Shown: positions 27,856 to 36,984 of the stretch, in pieces | How positions within the stretch are numbered: position 1 is the first letter of the stretch | Layout of the letters: the number at the start of each line of letters is the position of its first letter | Translations under genes and position numbers: made by a program | Notes under the pieces: model-generated | Database searches by the model: none | Told to the model about the DNA's origin: nothing | What the model saw: the letters and a program-made list of their open reading frames with translations, nothing else | Assembly (NCBI GenBank): GCA_005518205.2 | Contig: RFFC02000005.1 | Coordinates: 96,049 to 160,048, forward strand | Source of the DNA: Hormoscilla sp. GUM202 | GTDB taxonomy: Bacteria > Cyanobacteriota > Cyanobacteriia > Cyanobacteriales > Desertifilaceae | Length of the DNA: 64,000 nucleotides | Reading direction: 5' to 3'

Positions 27856-28101
27856 TTGAGCAACCAAAAAATCGAAGTATTGTCCATTAAAGACAAAAAA
27901 AGACTAGAAGGAAAACAAATAACGCATTGCACCCGTTGTATTCTTGTTATCAGCGAAGAGGGAATATCTATAAACTTCCGCAATTGTCAAGACTGTGGCA
28001 GGCAATTTGTAGAAAATCCTACAAAAGACCTCTCCAAAATAGAAACTTATGCTAAGATTAGATTAGACAAATTCAATTTTGGGACTGAAAGTCATGAGTA
28101 G
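27856..28101 (+). CDS. Possible small zinc-ribbon-like protein
   Basis: The 81-residue frame starts at TTG and has two Cys pairs, HCTRC and CQDC, about 24 residues apart (ITHCTRCILVISEEGISINF, RNCQDCGRQFVENPTKD). Such spacing would suit a small zinc ribbon. No family is recognised, the start codon is weak and no ribosome site is obvious. It may be a fragment. Confidence 0.35.
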   Translation: MSNQKIEVLSIKDKKRLEGKQITHCTRCILVISEEGISINFRNCQDCGRQFVENPTKDLSKIETYAKIRLDKFNFGTESHE

Positions 28102-28642
28102 TTATACCTGGTACTGCAAGAAAATCGTAAAGAAGCGAAGCGACTGATCGGCTCGTCCCAGACCTTTCTGAAGAGCCTCGCCAAACTGCATTGCTATCGG
28201 CGTGTATTTCTTCATCTATCTATACTCCCTCTGAGATATAGCATTTCTCAAATTAGTGCGATCTATGTGAAAATAGCTGAAATTATTATGCTGTAATAAT
28301 TTGCCGGTCGTGTCCAGAGACGCCCACCCTGTCGCTCGCCTGCCCTCGATGTCTAAAGCTGCGGCGTCTTCCGCGTGCTCTTGTCCTGAAGGACTCGGCA
28401 CGCTCTAGACACCGCGCGCTACTCGCACTGCGCACCGCACATCGCAGCGACATGAGTGGTTCGTTTCCAAGAGCACCCACCCTGTTGTTCGCCTGCTCGG
28501 CAACGACATGGGTGGGTGTCTCTGGAAACGAAAGCGAGCGGACAAGATCTAATCAATCTAATATTATCACATCATTCTGAGAAACGCTATATCCCTCAGA
28601 CCAGAGGTCGGCCAAACCGACAATTGCATTGCCTATTACCTA
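28102..28642. repeat. Repeat-rich intergenic region (families C and F)
   Basis: Copies recognised are a family F half-copy at 28313-28340 (GTCCAGAGACGCCCACCC), family C at 28362-28416 (GCGTCTTCCGCGTGCTCTTG...CTAGACACCGC) and a full family F palindrome at 28462-28530 (CGTTTCCAAGAGCACCCACC...TCTCTGGAAACG). No gene is seen. Confidence 0.75.
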
Positions 28643-29101
28643 TTATCCATTAGATCGCGGTAATTTTTGTTTGACTTTCTGTTCAACCGAGTCGATCGAG
28701 TCAACAATCTTTTCACTCAGTGGTTCGATCTGGGCAAGTTCTAGTTCCGCAGCATCAACCTCCCCTCGTGTCCAGAGCCTTTCGTTTCCGGAGACTTTCG
28801 TTTCCGGAGACTTTCGTTTCCGGAAACGACCCACAGGGTGGGCGCTCTCGGACACGACCAAATGCTTCATCTCCAGTATTATAGATGCGATCGCGTGCAG
28901 TTGCTGATGCAGAGTTTCCAGGGATTGCATTTCTGGAATTGACCCGTATTCAGCCATACCTGTAGAATACAACCACTTTCCTAAACGGCAATCTCTGTGA
29001 GAAACGAAGTCCGTCAGTTTAATATCTAACTCTCCATGCAGAAAGGATATGAGTTTTATCTTCCACAGCGAATGTTGAGCTTTTGCTAAGAAGAAGTCAA
29101 T
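28643..29101 (-). CDS. CZB (chemoreceptor zinc-binding) domain protein with repeat-encoded insert
   Basis: The first 80 residues (MIDFFLAKAQHSLWKIKLIS) carry the CZB pattern: His in AQHSLWK, the SHRDCRLGKWLYSTG motif with its Cys, and LETLHQQLHAIA with the paired His residues. CZB domains bind zinc and sense oxidants or zinc in chemoreceptors and cyclases. Stand-alone forms exist. After ILEMKHL the palindromic repeat at 28767-28858 is translated (VVSESAHPVGRFRKRKSPET, then KVSGNERLWT), and the native helix resumes at EVDAAELELAQIEPLSEKIV. An ATG six codons upstream (29119) is an alternative start. Confidence 0.75.
   Translation of the reverse strand: MDFFLAKAQHSLWKIKLISFLHGELDIKLTDFVSHRDCRLGKWLYSTGMAEYGSIPEMQSLETLHQQLHAIASIILEMKHLVVSESAHPVGRFRKRKSPETKVSGNERLWTRGEVDAAELELAQIEPLSEKIVDSIDSVEQKVKQKLPRSNG
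28767..28858. repeat. Family F palindrome expanded inside the CZB gene
   Basis: The outer arms are CGTGTCCAGAGCC and GGGCGCTCTCGGACACG. The inside has three copies of TTTCGTTTCCGGAGAC-like units, so this copy has grown by tandem duplication while keeping the frame. Confidence 0.85.
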
Positions 29102-29119
29102 CATAAGGTAATAGGACAA

Positions 29120-29470
29120 AATTAATTACACTTAATTGATGGACTCAAGGTTCGGATGTATCCAGCAATATTTGCGATCTCCTTGATTTTTTGACATAAA
29201 TGGTAGGGGCACAGCGCCAGCGTATCGATAAATTAGGATAGAAACACCAAAGATATATCGCCGCGCGATCTGTTGGGTGACATTTAATTCGCGAATGGCT
29301 GCGCTCCCGTGAGGGATACGGGAGTTTGTGGAGAAGATGTGGTGCGATCGCATCCGGTCCTTGTCGATAACAAAAGCATAGGAACCGAAATATATCTAAC
29401 TGTCGGATTTGACATTACCGCTTGATTCGGTGCTATATTGGTAAATGGAGAAAGCATATCTGGAGGAATC
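29120..29470. other. Intergenic stretch, no convincing gene
   Basis: Short frames exist on the minus strand (29132-29353), but none has a ribosome site or recognisable motif. Confidence 0.5.
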
Positions 29471-29980
29471 ATGCAGACGATCGCCTTACGTACCCGGGTC
29501 GGAGCCGATGGGATCTTACATTCGGAAGTTCCCGTTGCGATTACAGGCTATTGATTTAGAAGAAGTGGCAGCGGAGGGTTCGTTACCCGGGGAGCTGGTG
29601 TTCTATTGTGCCTCCTGAGTTGTTCTACGGGGCGATGAGAAGCAATAATCCCGACCAAACTCTAGCAAGACAGGAACGGTTTCTGCGGGTTTTTGAGTCT
29701 CTTCCCTTTGACGATCGTGCGGCTTCGATCTCTGCATTCGCGCATGGCTGCGCGATGTGCGATGCGTAGTGCGAATAGCGCGCGCTTTAGACATCGACCC
29801 AGCGTAGCGCTATCAGCAAGCTGCTGCGGGAACCCCGATTGCACGCTACGCGCAATCGGGCCTTATGACATGCAAATAGCAGCGATCGCAATGGCAAACA
29901 ATTTAACCCTGGTGACACATAATGTACATGAGTTTAATAGAGTAGAAGGCTTGCAAATTGAAGATTGTCCAGTTGATTGA
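29471..29980 (+). pseudogene. Decayed antitoxin-vapC pair with palindrome insertions
   Basis: MQTIALRTRVGADGILHSEV matches the start of the antitoxin at 54423-54686. A deletion then joins it to the vapC body (RLQAIDLEEVA-like DNA, ELFYGAMRSNNPDQTLARQE, RFLRVFESLPFDDRAAS) paralogous to 54022-54426. About 69 bp of repeat DNA interrupts after ATTCGCGC (29746-29815). A second, 17-bp palindrome (GATTGCACGCTACGCGCAAT) interrupts the TPIGPYDM motif. The tail AAIAMANNLTLVTHNVHEFN and RVEGLQIED is preserved. Confidence 0.85.
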
Positions 29981-30035
29981 AGAGATATCTGTGCAGAAGC
30001 GATCGCAGATTGTTCCCAGGTTCGCAGATGGTTCG

Positions 30036-30330
30036 CCCGTTTCCGAGAGTGCCCACCCCTGTCGTGCGCGGGAGCGACACGACAGGGTGGGCATCTCTGG
30101 AAACGGGCAGGTGGTTCGCAGGTTAAAACCTGCGGCTACAGAAACAAAGCAATGTCCGGAGCGATTTTTCGCGCAGCGTGACCACGTGGCAACCTTCCTG
30201 CGTAGGCTAAGATTGGAGAAAGGGGCGATCCTGGGTACAAATAAACACTCTTCGTGTTTACTACGAACGGGGAAACACTCTTCGTGTTTACTACGAACGA
30301 CGCACGGAAAGGTGGGCGATGCCCACCCTA
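30036..30330. repeat. Cluster of palindromic repeats between vapC relic and pgk
   Basis: In order: a full family F palindrome 30036-30107 (GCCCGTTTCCGAGAGTGCCC...GGAAACGGGC), a GCAGGTTAAAACCTGC hairpin at 30118-30133, a copy of an interior segment of MITE B in reverse (30147-30195), two family D copies with stem AAACACTCTTCGTGTTT (30244-30300), and GGTGGGCGATGCCCACC at 30311-30327. The last may act as the pgk terminator. Confidence 0.8.
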
Positions 30331-30349
30331 CCGTCATCACTCTGGGAAA

Positions 30350-31552
30350 TTAAGCCTCATCTAAGGCCGCAATGCCCGGGAGAACTTTTCCTTCGAGTAA
30401 CTCCAGACTAGCACCCCCACCAGTGGAAATGTGACTCATCTGCTCCGCTACCCCTACCTTTTCTACCGCTGCAACCGAGTCCCCGCCCCCGATGATCGTC
30501 GTAGCGCCTGTCTTCGTCAGATCCGCTAGCGATCGGGCGATCGCCTCAGTACCCGCCGCAAACTTCTCAAACTCAAACACTCCCATCGGACCATTCCAGA
30601 TCGCCGACTTGCAGTCTGCCAGCGCTGCTTGGAAAGTCTTCACCGAGTCAGGGCCAATATCCAACCCCATCCAACCATCGGGGATGGCCTCAACGCTGAC
30701 AGTTTTGGCATTAGCATCAGCAGCAAAATTATCCGCTACCACCACATCCGTGGGCAACAGCAGGGCCACGCCCTTTTCCTTCGCCTTCGCATCCAGTTCC
30801 TTGGCCAACTCCAGCTTGTCCTGTTCCACCAGAGATTTACCTACACTCAGTCCCCGGGCCTTATAGAAAGTAAAAATCATCCCGCCGCCCAGCAGCAGCT
30901 TGTCGCATTTTTCCAGCAGGGTCTCAATTACCCCAATTTTACTGGAAACCTTGGAACCGCCAATAATGGCCACCAGGGGACGCTGGGGATTTTCGATCGC
31001 CGCTTGCAGATATTGCAGTTCCTTCTCGATCAAGAACCCGGCCACCGAAGGACTCAGGTATTTGGTCACCCCCTCCGTGGAAGCATGGGCCCGGTGGGCG
31101 GTACCAAAGGCATCATTCACGTACACGTCCGCTACCGAGGCCAACTGCTTGGCAAATTCCGGGTCATTGGCCTCTTCTCCCGGGTAGAAGCGGACATTTT
31201 CCAGCAACGCCACGTCACCATCCTTCATTCCGGCCACCGCTTTGGCCACCTCGTCACCAATGCAGTCATCCGTCTTGACGACCTTCTGGCCCAGCAACTC
31301 CGAAAGGCGATCGGCCACCACATTCAGGCGCATGTCCTCGTTCACCTTACCCTTGGGACGCCCGAAGTGAGAGGTGAGAATCACCTTCGCACCCTTACCG
31401 TTTAAATCCTGAATTGTTGGCAAAGCTGCCCGGATGCGAGTATCATCAGTAATGCTGCCCTTATCTACTGGCACGTTGAAATCCGCCCGCATTAGCACCT
31501 TCTTGCCGGATAAATCAGACCTCGATAAACTTGCTATAGTTTTTTTGGACAC
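30350..31552 (-). CDS. pgk: Phosphoglycerate kinase
   Basis: A 400-residue enzyme of glycolysis and the Calvin cycle (1,3-bisphosphoglycerate + ADP to 3-phosphoglycerate + ATP). I choose the GTG at 31552, preceded by AAAGGAG at a proper distance, giving [20 protein letters not shown]; the longer frame to 31732 runs through repeat DNA. Landmarks: [91 protein letters not shown] and [13 protein letters not shown]. Complete. Confidence 0.97.
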   Translation of the reverse strand: MSKKTIASLSRSDLSGKKVLMRADFNVPVDKGSITDDTRIRAALPTIQDLNGKGAKVILTSHFGRPKGKVNEDMRLNVVADRLSELLGQKVVKTDDCIGDEVAKAVAGMKDGDVALLENVRFYPGEEANDPEFAKQLASVADVYVNDAFGTAHRAHASTEGVTKYLSPSVAGFLIEKELQYLQAAIENPQRPLVAIIGGSKVSSKIGVIETLLEKCDKLLLGGGMIFTFYKARGLSVGKSLVEQDKLELAKELDAKAKEKGVALLLPTDVVVADNFAADANAKTVSVEAIPDGWMGLDIGPDSVKTFQAALADCKSAIWNGPMGVFEFEKFAAGTEAIARSLADLTKTGATTIIGGGDSVAAVEKVGVAEQMSHISTGGGASLELLEGKVLPGIAALDEA

Positions 31553-31616
31553 AAAGCGATCTCCTTTAATTAATCTGTTTGTCAGATCCAAATAGTTACC
31601 TGCAAACAGTTCTCGG

Positions 31617-31694
31617 CGTCTTCCGCATGCTCTTGTCCTGAAGGACATGCGCTGCGCGCACGCTACGCGATCTGCATGCTTCAGACACCGCGTC
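31617..31694. repeat. Family C palindrome with nested family B, between pgk and usp
   Basis: The outer arms are GGCGTCTTCCGCATGC and GCATGCTTCAGACACCGC. Within them lies GCGCTGCGCGCACGCTACGC, the family B core. It occupies the divergent promoter region of two housekeeping genes and therefore may affect their expression. Confidence 0.85.
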
Positions 31695-31730
31695 AACATT
31701 TTATCGGAGTACGTGTCCCGGAGGTAATTC

Positions 31731-32138
31731 ATGTTTCAGACAGTCCTATTTTCCGTCAATGACAGTCGCGAGTCCCGCGAAGCTGCTGAGGTGGTAGCCA
31801 ATGTCGTACAAAAGTACAATAGCCAGTTGGTGCTGCTGTCCGTCCTAGTACCGGTGGCCGACGAAGCAGCCTCCCAACAGTCCATGTCCGACCATGAGGC
31901 GATCGCCAAGCTGCTGGAGGGGGCCAAGGCCATGTTTGCCCAGCAAGGCATCCAGACCGAAGTGATGGAACGTGAGGGCAACCCAGCATTCGTCATCTGC
32001 GATGTAGCTGATGAAATTGATGCCAATTTAATTGTCATGGGCAGTCGGGGCATGGGCTTGACAGAGGAAGGGATCAGTGATAGCGTCACCAATCGGGTGG
32101 TAAATCTATCTCCCTGTCCAGTCCTGATTGTTCCTTAG
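31731..32138 (+). CDS. Universal stress protein (UspA family)
   Basis: A 135-residue single-domain Usp with the ATP-binding type motif: [20 protein letters not shown] at the start, [20 protein letters not shown] (G-2x-G-9x-G(S/T)-like) and [13 protein letters not shown] at the end. Such proteins act as dimers in stress responses. It is divergent from pgk and separated from ylqF by about 100 bp. Confidence 0.9.
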   Translation: MFQTVLFSVNDSRESREAAEVVANVVQKYNSQLVLLSVLVPVADEAASQQSMSDHEAIAKLLEGAKAMFAQQGIQTEVMEREGNPAFVICDVADEIDANLIVMGSRGMGLTEEGISDSVTNRVVNLSPCPVLIVP

Positions 32139-32239
32139 ATGCGATCGCGCGTAGGGCGGGCGGATATTATGCCTGCCCGAGAAGGCGTAGGGGCGGATAT
32201 TATGCCCGAGAAACGTCGGGCGTTAGCAAAGAACAAACA

Positions 32240-33160
32240 ATGACAATCCAGTGGTATCCCGGACATATTGCCAAGGCAGAAAAAGCACTCAAAGAACAAC
32301 TCAAGCGAGTAGATGTAGTGCTGGAAGTCCGGGATGCCCGGATCCCCTCAAGCACTGCCCTTCTACCGGCGTCTTCCGCGTGCTCTTGTCCTGAAGGACT
32401 CGGCACGCTCCAGACACCGCCGGCCCATCCCCAAGTTCCAGAATGGGTGGGAGATAAGGGGCGGGTATTGGTACTCAATCGTCAGGACATGATTTCTCGC
32501 CAAGTGCAGACCCTCTGGGCAGAGTGGTTTGCTGCCCAAGGGAGTGCAGTTTATTTTACCAATGCTAAGTTGGGTAAAGGGATAAAAGTTTTGGCAGCTG
32601 CGGCTACAGCGGCGGGGGCCGCGATGAACCAAAGAAGGCGCGATCGGGGGATGCTACCCCGTCCAGTGCGCGCAGTGGCGATCGGGTTTCCCAATGTAGG
32701 CAAGTCAGCATTAATTAACCGCTTGCTGGGACGGCGGGTAGTAGAAAGTGCAGCCCGTCCGGGGGTCACCAGACAGCTGCGTTGGGTGCGGATCTCCAAG
32801 GAAATCGAATTGCTAGACGCACCGGGAGTGATCCCCGCGAAATTGGACGATCGGGATGCGGCATTTAAATTAGCCATCTGTGACGATATCGGCCAAGCGT
32901 CTTACGACAATCAACTGGTAGCAGCTGAGTTAGTAGAATTGCTCAAGCAGCTGGACGACGAGGTTAATAGTTTAGATGCTGTGCGTGGGCGCTATGAACT
33001 TGACCCCCGAGAGATCGCCGGGGACGAATACCTCCAGGCTTTAGCTCAGTTGCGCTATCAAGGGGATGTCGAACGCACCGCACGTCAGTTGCTGACCGAC
33101 TTTAGAAAAGGACAGCTAGGGGCTCACGGTCTGGAATTGCCGCCTCCTATCCAAACCTAG
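32240..33160 (+). CDS. ylqF: Ribosome biogenesis GTPase YlqF/RbgA, with repeat-encoded insert
   Basis: A 306-residue circularly permuted GTPase that assists 50S subunit assembly. G4 is LVLNRQDMI, G1 is GFPNVGKSALINRLLG, and G3 is LLDAPGVI; the start MTIQWYPGHIAKAEKALKEQ is typical. Between DARIP and HPQVPEWVGDKGRVLVLN a family C palindrome at 32368-32421 is translated as [18 protein letters not shown], replacing the usual short loop (in relatives the loop is only a few residues). The frame stays open and all G motifs are intact, so the protein may still work. Confidence 0.93.
   Translation: MTIQWYPGHIAKAEKALKEQLKRVDVVLEVRDARIPSSTALLPASSACSCPEGLGTLQTPPAHPQVPEWVGDKGRVLVLNRQDMISRQVQTLWAEWFAAQGSAVYFTNAKLGKGIKVLAAAATAAGAAMNQRRRDRGMLPRPVRAVAIGFPNVGKSALINRLLGRRVVESAARPGVTRQLRWVRISKEIELLDAPGVIPAKLDDRDAAFKLAICDDIGQASYDNQLVAAELVELLKQLDDEVNSLDAVRGRYELDPREIAGDEYLQALAQLRYQGDVERTARQLLTDFRKGQLGAHGLELPPPIQT
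32368..32421. repeat. Family C palindrome inside ylqF
   Basis: GGCGTCTTCCGCGTGC and GCACGCTCCAGACACCGCC form the outer stem. GTCCTGAAGGAC forms the inner hairpin. The sequence nearly equals the intergenic copy at 28362-28416. Confidence 0.9.
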
Positions 33161-33550
33161 GGCAGCTTACCGTTAATGCATATCACACATTCGCTAATCG
33201 TCAAGATCTCAACGATAGTAGAAGTTTGATAGAAAAACATCATATACTGTCCACCTCTGCCCCGACTCTGGTGGAGAGGTTCTCGAACTTGTTGAGCCTC
33301 CCTCCGACCACGGGACTGCCCCGAGAAGCTAAACTCCGGGAATATATTTGGGGCACAGCTGCAGCTCGACCCCCCCCGTGAGTTACTATTATCAGTTGCA
33401 GGTATTGTCAAGAGTGCATCTGGTAAATCACACCGAAAACGTCCCTCTCTTCGGCAGGCGCAAGATTTAATTATAGGGCTTGCAGGAGTTGAAGAATGCC
33501 TTTGTCGTCAGAGTTCAAAGAGGGTTGGGAGTAATGACGAAGAAGGTCGG
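33161..33550. other. Intergenic stretch with possible lost 5' end of the LRR gene
   Basis: No gene is seen. The last 60 bp, read in the LRR frame, give QSSKRVGSNDEEGRVTKIE without a start codon, so the N-terminal cap present in the second half of the LRR protein is missing here. Confidence 0.45.
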
Positions 33551-36337
33551 GTGACGAAAATCGAGATGAACAAAAACTCCCTGAGCGGTACGCTCCCCTC
33601 GGAGTTAGGTTCGCTCGGCAACTTGCAAAAACTCCGCCTGCAAAGCAACTCCCTGAGCGGTACCATCCCCTCCGAATTAGGCTCGCTCGGCAATTTGCAA
33701 GACCTCGGCCTGTACAACAACTCCCTGAGCGGTACGCTCCCCTCTTGGATCGTCTCCATCAGCGACTTGCAGTTCCTCGGCCTATCCAAGAACGACTTTC
33801 ACGGTACCGTCCCCTCTGAATATAGCGAGTTCGGCAACTTGCGACAGCTCGGCCTGGCCCAGAATTCCCTGAGCGGTACATTACCCTCTGAGTATGGCGA
33901 GCTCGGCAATTTGCAACACCTATACCTGCACGAGAACTCCCTGGGCGGTACGCTTCCCTCTGAGTATGGCGAGTTCAGCAATTTGCGAAACCTCTGGTTG
34001 CACGGAAACTCCTTGAGCGGTACGCTGCCCGAGAGTATCAAGGATTTGTCGGCAAACAAACGATTGGAAAACCATCCCTATATGGAAACTCCAATTCTCG
34101 ACTACGAGGTAGTTCCCGGTGAAAGCCTCGAATTTGATATCAGCGGTCACTTCTCCGACATCAACGACAACATTGCTAGTTACAGCGCCGAGGGTTTGCC
34201 AGAAGGTTTAACCATTGACTCCAGTAGTGGAGCGATATTAGGCACTCCTACTACTGAAGGCAGTTTTCTCGTAACAGTAACGGCATCGGATGATGCGGGA
34301 AACGTGGTATCCGATGAATTTAATATTGACGTCCGATCGACTCCTGAGGCAGCTTCAGATGAAGTTCTGAATGCCAATGATTATGCAGCCCTTCTGGCTC
34401 TCTATCACAGCATGAATGGAGAGAATTGGCAGACGAAGTGGGATGTCAGCAGCTCAACTCCCCCCAAGGCTTCTGTTGTCTCAGACTGGCATGGGGTAAC
34501 GGTAGTAGGCGAGCGGGTGACAAAAATCGAGCTGATCGACAACTCCCTGAGCGGTACGCTCCCCTCGGAGTTAGGCAACCTCAGCAATTTGCAAGTCCTC
34601 AACCTGGACGACAACTTGGACATTTACGGTACGATCCCCTCAGAGTTAGGCTCCCTCGGCAATTTGCAAGAGCTCGACCTATCCGGCCATAGCAATGAGA
34701 ACCTGGACGATCTGCTCTGGGACGACAAGAAGCACCTGAGCGGTACGATCCCCTCAGAGTTAGGCTCCCTCGGCAATTTGCAAGTCCTCGACCTGTCCCA
34801 AAACTGGCGCATGAGCGGTACGCTCCCCTCAGAGTTAGGCTCCCTCGGCAATTTGCAAATCCTCGACCTGTCCCACAACAAGGACATTTACGGTACGATC
34901 CCCTCAGAGTTAGGCTCCCTCGGCAATTTGCAAGTCCTCGACCTGGAAAGGAACTTGTACATGAGCGGTACGATCCCCTCATTTTTAGGCTCCCTCAGCA
35001 ATTTGCAAGAGCTCGACCTTTCAAAGAACTACCGCATGAACGGTACGCTCCCCTCAGAGTTAGGCTCCCTCAGCAATTTGCAAGTCCTCGACCTGGAAAT
35101 GATCTGGGATCTGAGCGGTACGCTCCCCTCATTTTTAGGCTCCCTCAGCAACTTGCAAGAGCTCGATCTGTCGTCAGGGAACTTCGCTATGCAAATTAGC
35201 GGTACGCTTCCCTCTGAGTTAGGCTCCCTCAGCAATTTGCAAGTCCTCGACCTGCAAAGGACCAAGCTGACCGGTACCATCCCCTCATTTTTAGGCTCGC
35301 TCGGCAATTTGCAAGAGCTCGACCTGTCCTACCTAAAAAGTCTGAGCGGTACGCTCCCCTCAGAGTTAGGCTCCCTCAGCAATTTGCAAGTCCTCGACCT
35401 GGAGAACAACCGCATGATGAGCGGTACGATCCCCTCAGAGTTAGGTTCGCTCGGCAATTTGCAAAACCTCCTTATGGACGGGAACTCCCTGAGCGGTACG
35501 CTCCCCTCAGAGTTAGGTTCGCTCGGCAATTTGCAAAACCTCGACCTGCGAGCGAACTCCCTGAGCGGTACGATCCCCTCGGAGTTAGGCTCCCTCAGCA
35601 ATTTGCAAAACCTCGAACTGGACGGGAACGACCTTCGCGGTACGCTCCCCTCTGAGTTAATCTCCCTTGTTCGCTCCGACAGCAATTTGGAAGCGATCTC
35701 CCTGGAAAGATACGACTCGAGCGGTACGAGGGGGACCGAATTTCACGGGGGAGCAAAAGACAATGACTTCGGGAGCTACTTGGAGAAGAGAAACGATTTG
35801 CTTTACGGAAACGGGGGCAACGATCGCCTCGAAAGCGGACCTGGAGAAGATACCCTCTATGGCGGAGCTGGAAACGATGTCCTAGGTGGCGGAGATGGAA
35901 AAGATCTGCTTTATGGCGAAAATGAAAATGATACTCTTTATGGCGGAGCTGGAGACGATACCCTCATAGGCGGAAGAGGAGACGATTACCTCCACGGGGG
36001 CGATGGAAGCGATATGCTTTATGGAAACTCGGGTGCGGATATTTTTAACTTGCAGGTGGCCCATCACGAGAACGGAGACCCGCGCTTCGACGACCATAAG
36101 ACCATCGGCGACTTTGAGAATGGGGCGGACAAGATCCTGTTATCAGGTGATTTGTCTTTTTCTATGTTAGAATTCGTCTCGATGGGCAGTTCGACTGCCA
36201 TTCAGTTCCACTCTGAGGCCTTTTTAGTACATCCTAGAACCAGAGAGGATGTTTTTGTAGGGGGCGAACTGTTGGCAATTTTGCCGGGAACTACTCCGGA
36301 TCAATTTGATTCAACTGATTTTGTAAGGGTTGTGTAA
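33551..36337 (+). CDS. Large LRR protein with Ig-like and RTX domains
   Basis: A 928-residue protein in which the frame begins at GTG 33551 (ATG 33566 is an alternative). Residues 1-180 are plant-type LRRs ([17 protein letters not shown]). Residues 200-270 form an Ig-like domain (GLPEGLTIDSSSGAILGTPT). Residues 275-330 are an LRR N-cap (YAALLALYHSMNGENWQTKW, SDWHGVTV). Residues 330-710 are about sixteen more LRRs, nearly identical at DNA level. Residues 745-830 are RTX repeats (GGAGDDTLIGGRGDDYLHGG), and the end (ELLAILPGTTPDQFDSTDFV) matches the paralogue at 22512. RTX repeats suggest calcium-dependent type I secretion. DNA-level homogeneity implies recent tandem expansion. Confidence 0.88.
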   Translation: MTKIEMNKNSLSGTLPSELGSLGNLQKLRLQSNSLSGTIPSELGSLGNLQDLGLYNNSLSGTLPSWIVSISDLQFLGLSKNDFHGTVPSEYSEFGNLRQLGLAQNSLSGTLPSEYGELGNLQHLYLHENSLGGTLPSEYGEFSNLRNLWLHGNSLSGTLPESIKDLSANKRLENHPYMETPILDYEVVPGESLEFDISGHFSDINDNIASYSAEGLPEGLTIDSSSGAILGTPTTEGSFLVTVTASDDAGNVVSDEFNIDVRSTPEAASDEVLNANDYAALLALYHSMNGENWQTKWDVSSSTPPKASVVSDWHGVTVVGERVTKIELIDNSLSGTLPSELGNLSNLQVLNLDDNLDIYGTIPSELGSLGNLQELDLSGHSNENLDDLLWDDKKHLSGTIPSELGSLGNLQVLDLSQNWRMSGTLPSELGSLGNLQILDLSHNKDIYGTIPSELGSLGNLQVLDLERNLYMSGTIPSFLGSLSNLQELDLSKNYRMNGTLPSELGSLSNLQVLDLEMIWDLSGTLPSFLGSLSNLQELDLSSGNFAMQISGTLPSELGSLSNLQVLDLQRTKLTGTIPSFLGSLGNLQELDLSYLKSLSGTLPSELGSLSNLQVLDLENNRMMSGTIPSELGSLGNLQNLLMDGNSLSGTLPSELGSLGNLQNLDLRANSLSGTIPSELGSLSNLQNLELDGNDLRGTLPSELISLVRSDSNLEAISLERYDSSGTRGTEFHGGAKDNDFGSYLEKRNDLLYGNGGNDRLESGPGEDTLYGGAGNDVLGGGDGKDLLYGENENDTLYGGAGDDTLIGGRGDDYLHGGDGSDMLYGNSGADIFNLQVAHHENGDPRFDDHKTIGDFENGADKILLSGDLSFSMLEFVSMGSSTAIQFHSEAFLVHPRTREDVFVGGELLAILPGTTPDQFDSTDFVRVV

Positions 36338-36410
36338 AGGAGCCCTCACCCTAAAGCCCTCACCCTTTAGGGTGGGGGTATATGAAGGATGAGCGGAGGG
36401 GGCCCTCCGC

Positions 36411-36560
36411 GTGCAGGGGCTAGATTACGTGCATCTCATATGCGTCGCCGCTAAGGCCAAAGAGCCAGTGAGAGCGGTGAGTGCCGACGGGGGCAAAGTG
36501 CGTTTACGAATTCCCAAAGGAGAGCCGAGCCAGTGGAAAGCAGATGTTGAAGCTTTAATT
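36411..36560 (+). pseudogene. Possible ISKra4-type transposase relic
   Basis: VSADGGKVRLRIPKGEPSQW followed by K resembles the DGG-x-VRLR-P-G-W-K motif of ISKra4 transposases. Only about 25 residues match, and the ends of an IS cannot be found. Confidence 0.35.
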
Positions 36561-36608
36561 TTTGTGTTATATTGTATGAGTCATTTGTATGAATCATTTC
36601 TTACGAGG

Positions 36609-36635
36609 CCCGATCAAAAGATCGGGTCGTTTTTT
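36609..36635 (+). terminator. Rho-independent terminator-like hairpin
   Basis: CCCGATC pairs with GATCGGG around AAAA, followed by TCG and six T residues, a classic form. Confidence 0.7.
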
Positions 36636-36909
36636 CAGACTGTTGTGCCCGATCGGATGCTGCCCGTCGGGTTGTGTATGTTGTGCCCGATCGGCTGCTG
36701 CCTGATTGGGCTCTGAAGCAGACTTGGATAAATTCCAAACCATTGATGCCCCCTTCACAGATAATTGGGTGGTCACTACCAGTCTATATTCTGTGGCTTG
36801 ATGTCATATGTGCGGGAACACAAGGATGCAACTCTCACTCGTTTGCAATCTAGTGAGTTAGAAGCATGGCTTGAAGACTATAGCTTGGGACAACTTTGAT
36901 ATCGGATCT

Positions 36910-36984
36910 GATGAGTTGGTGGAGGTAACTCCTAAGTCTATTCGTCTGCGGAAGCTGAAAGCTAAGAAGTTGGCAAAGCGTTAG
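36910..36984 (+). pseudogene. Relic of the BipA/TypA C-terminus
   Basis: DELVEVTPKSIRLRKLKAKK followed by LAKR and a stop matches the conserved C-terminal end of the translational GTPase BipA/TypA (DDELVEVTP.SIR.RK). Nothing of the GTPase is present, so it is a fragment. Confidence 0.45.

Noticed and set aside
30629..31405. 258-residue plus-strand ORF
   Set aside because: Antisense shadow of pgk, rich in His/Gln as expected of a mirrored frame.
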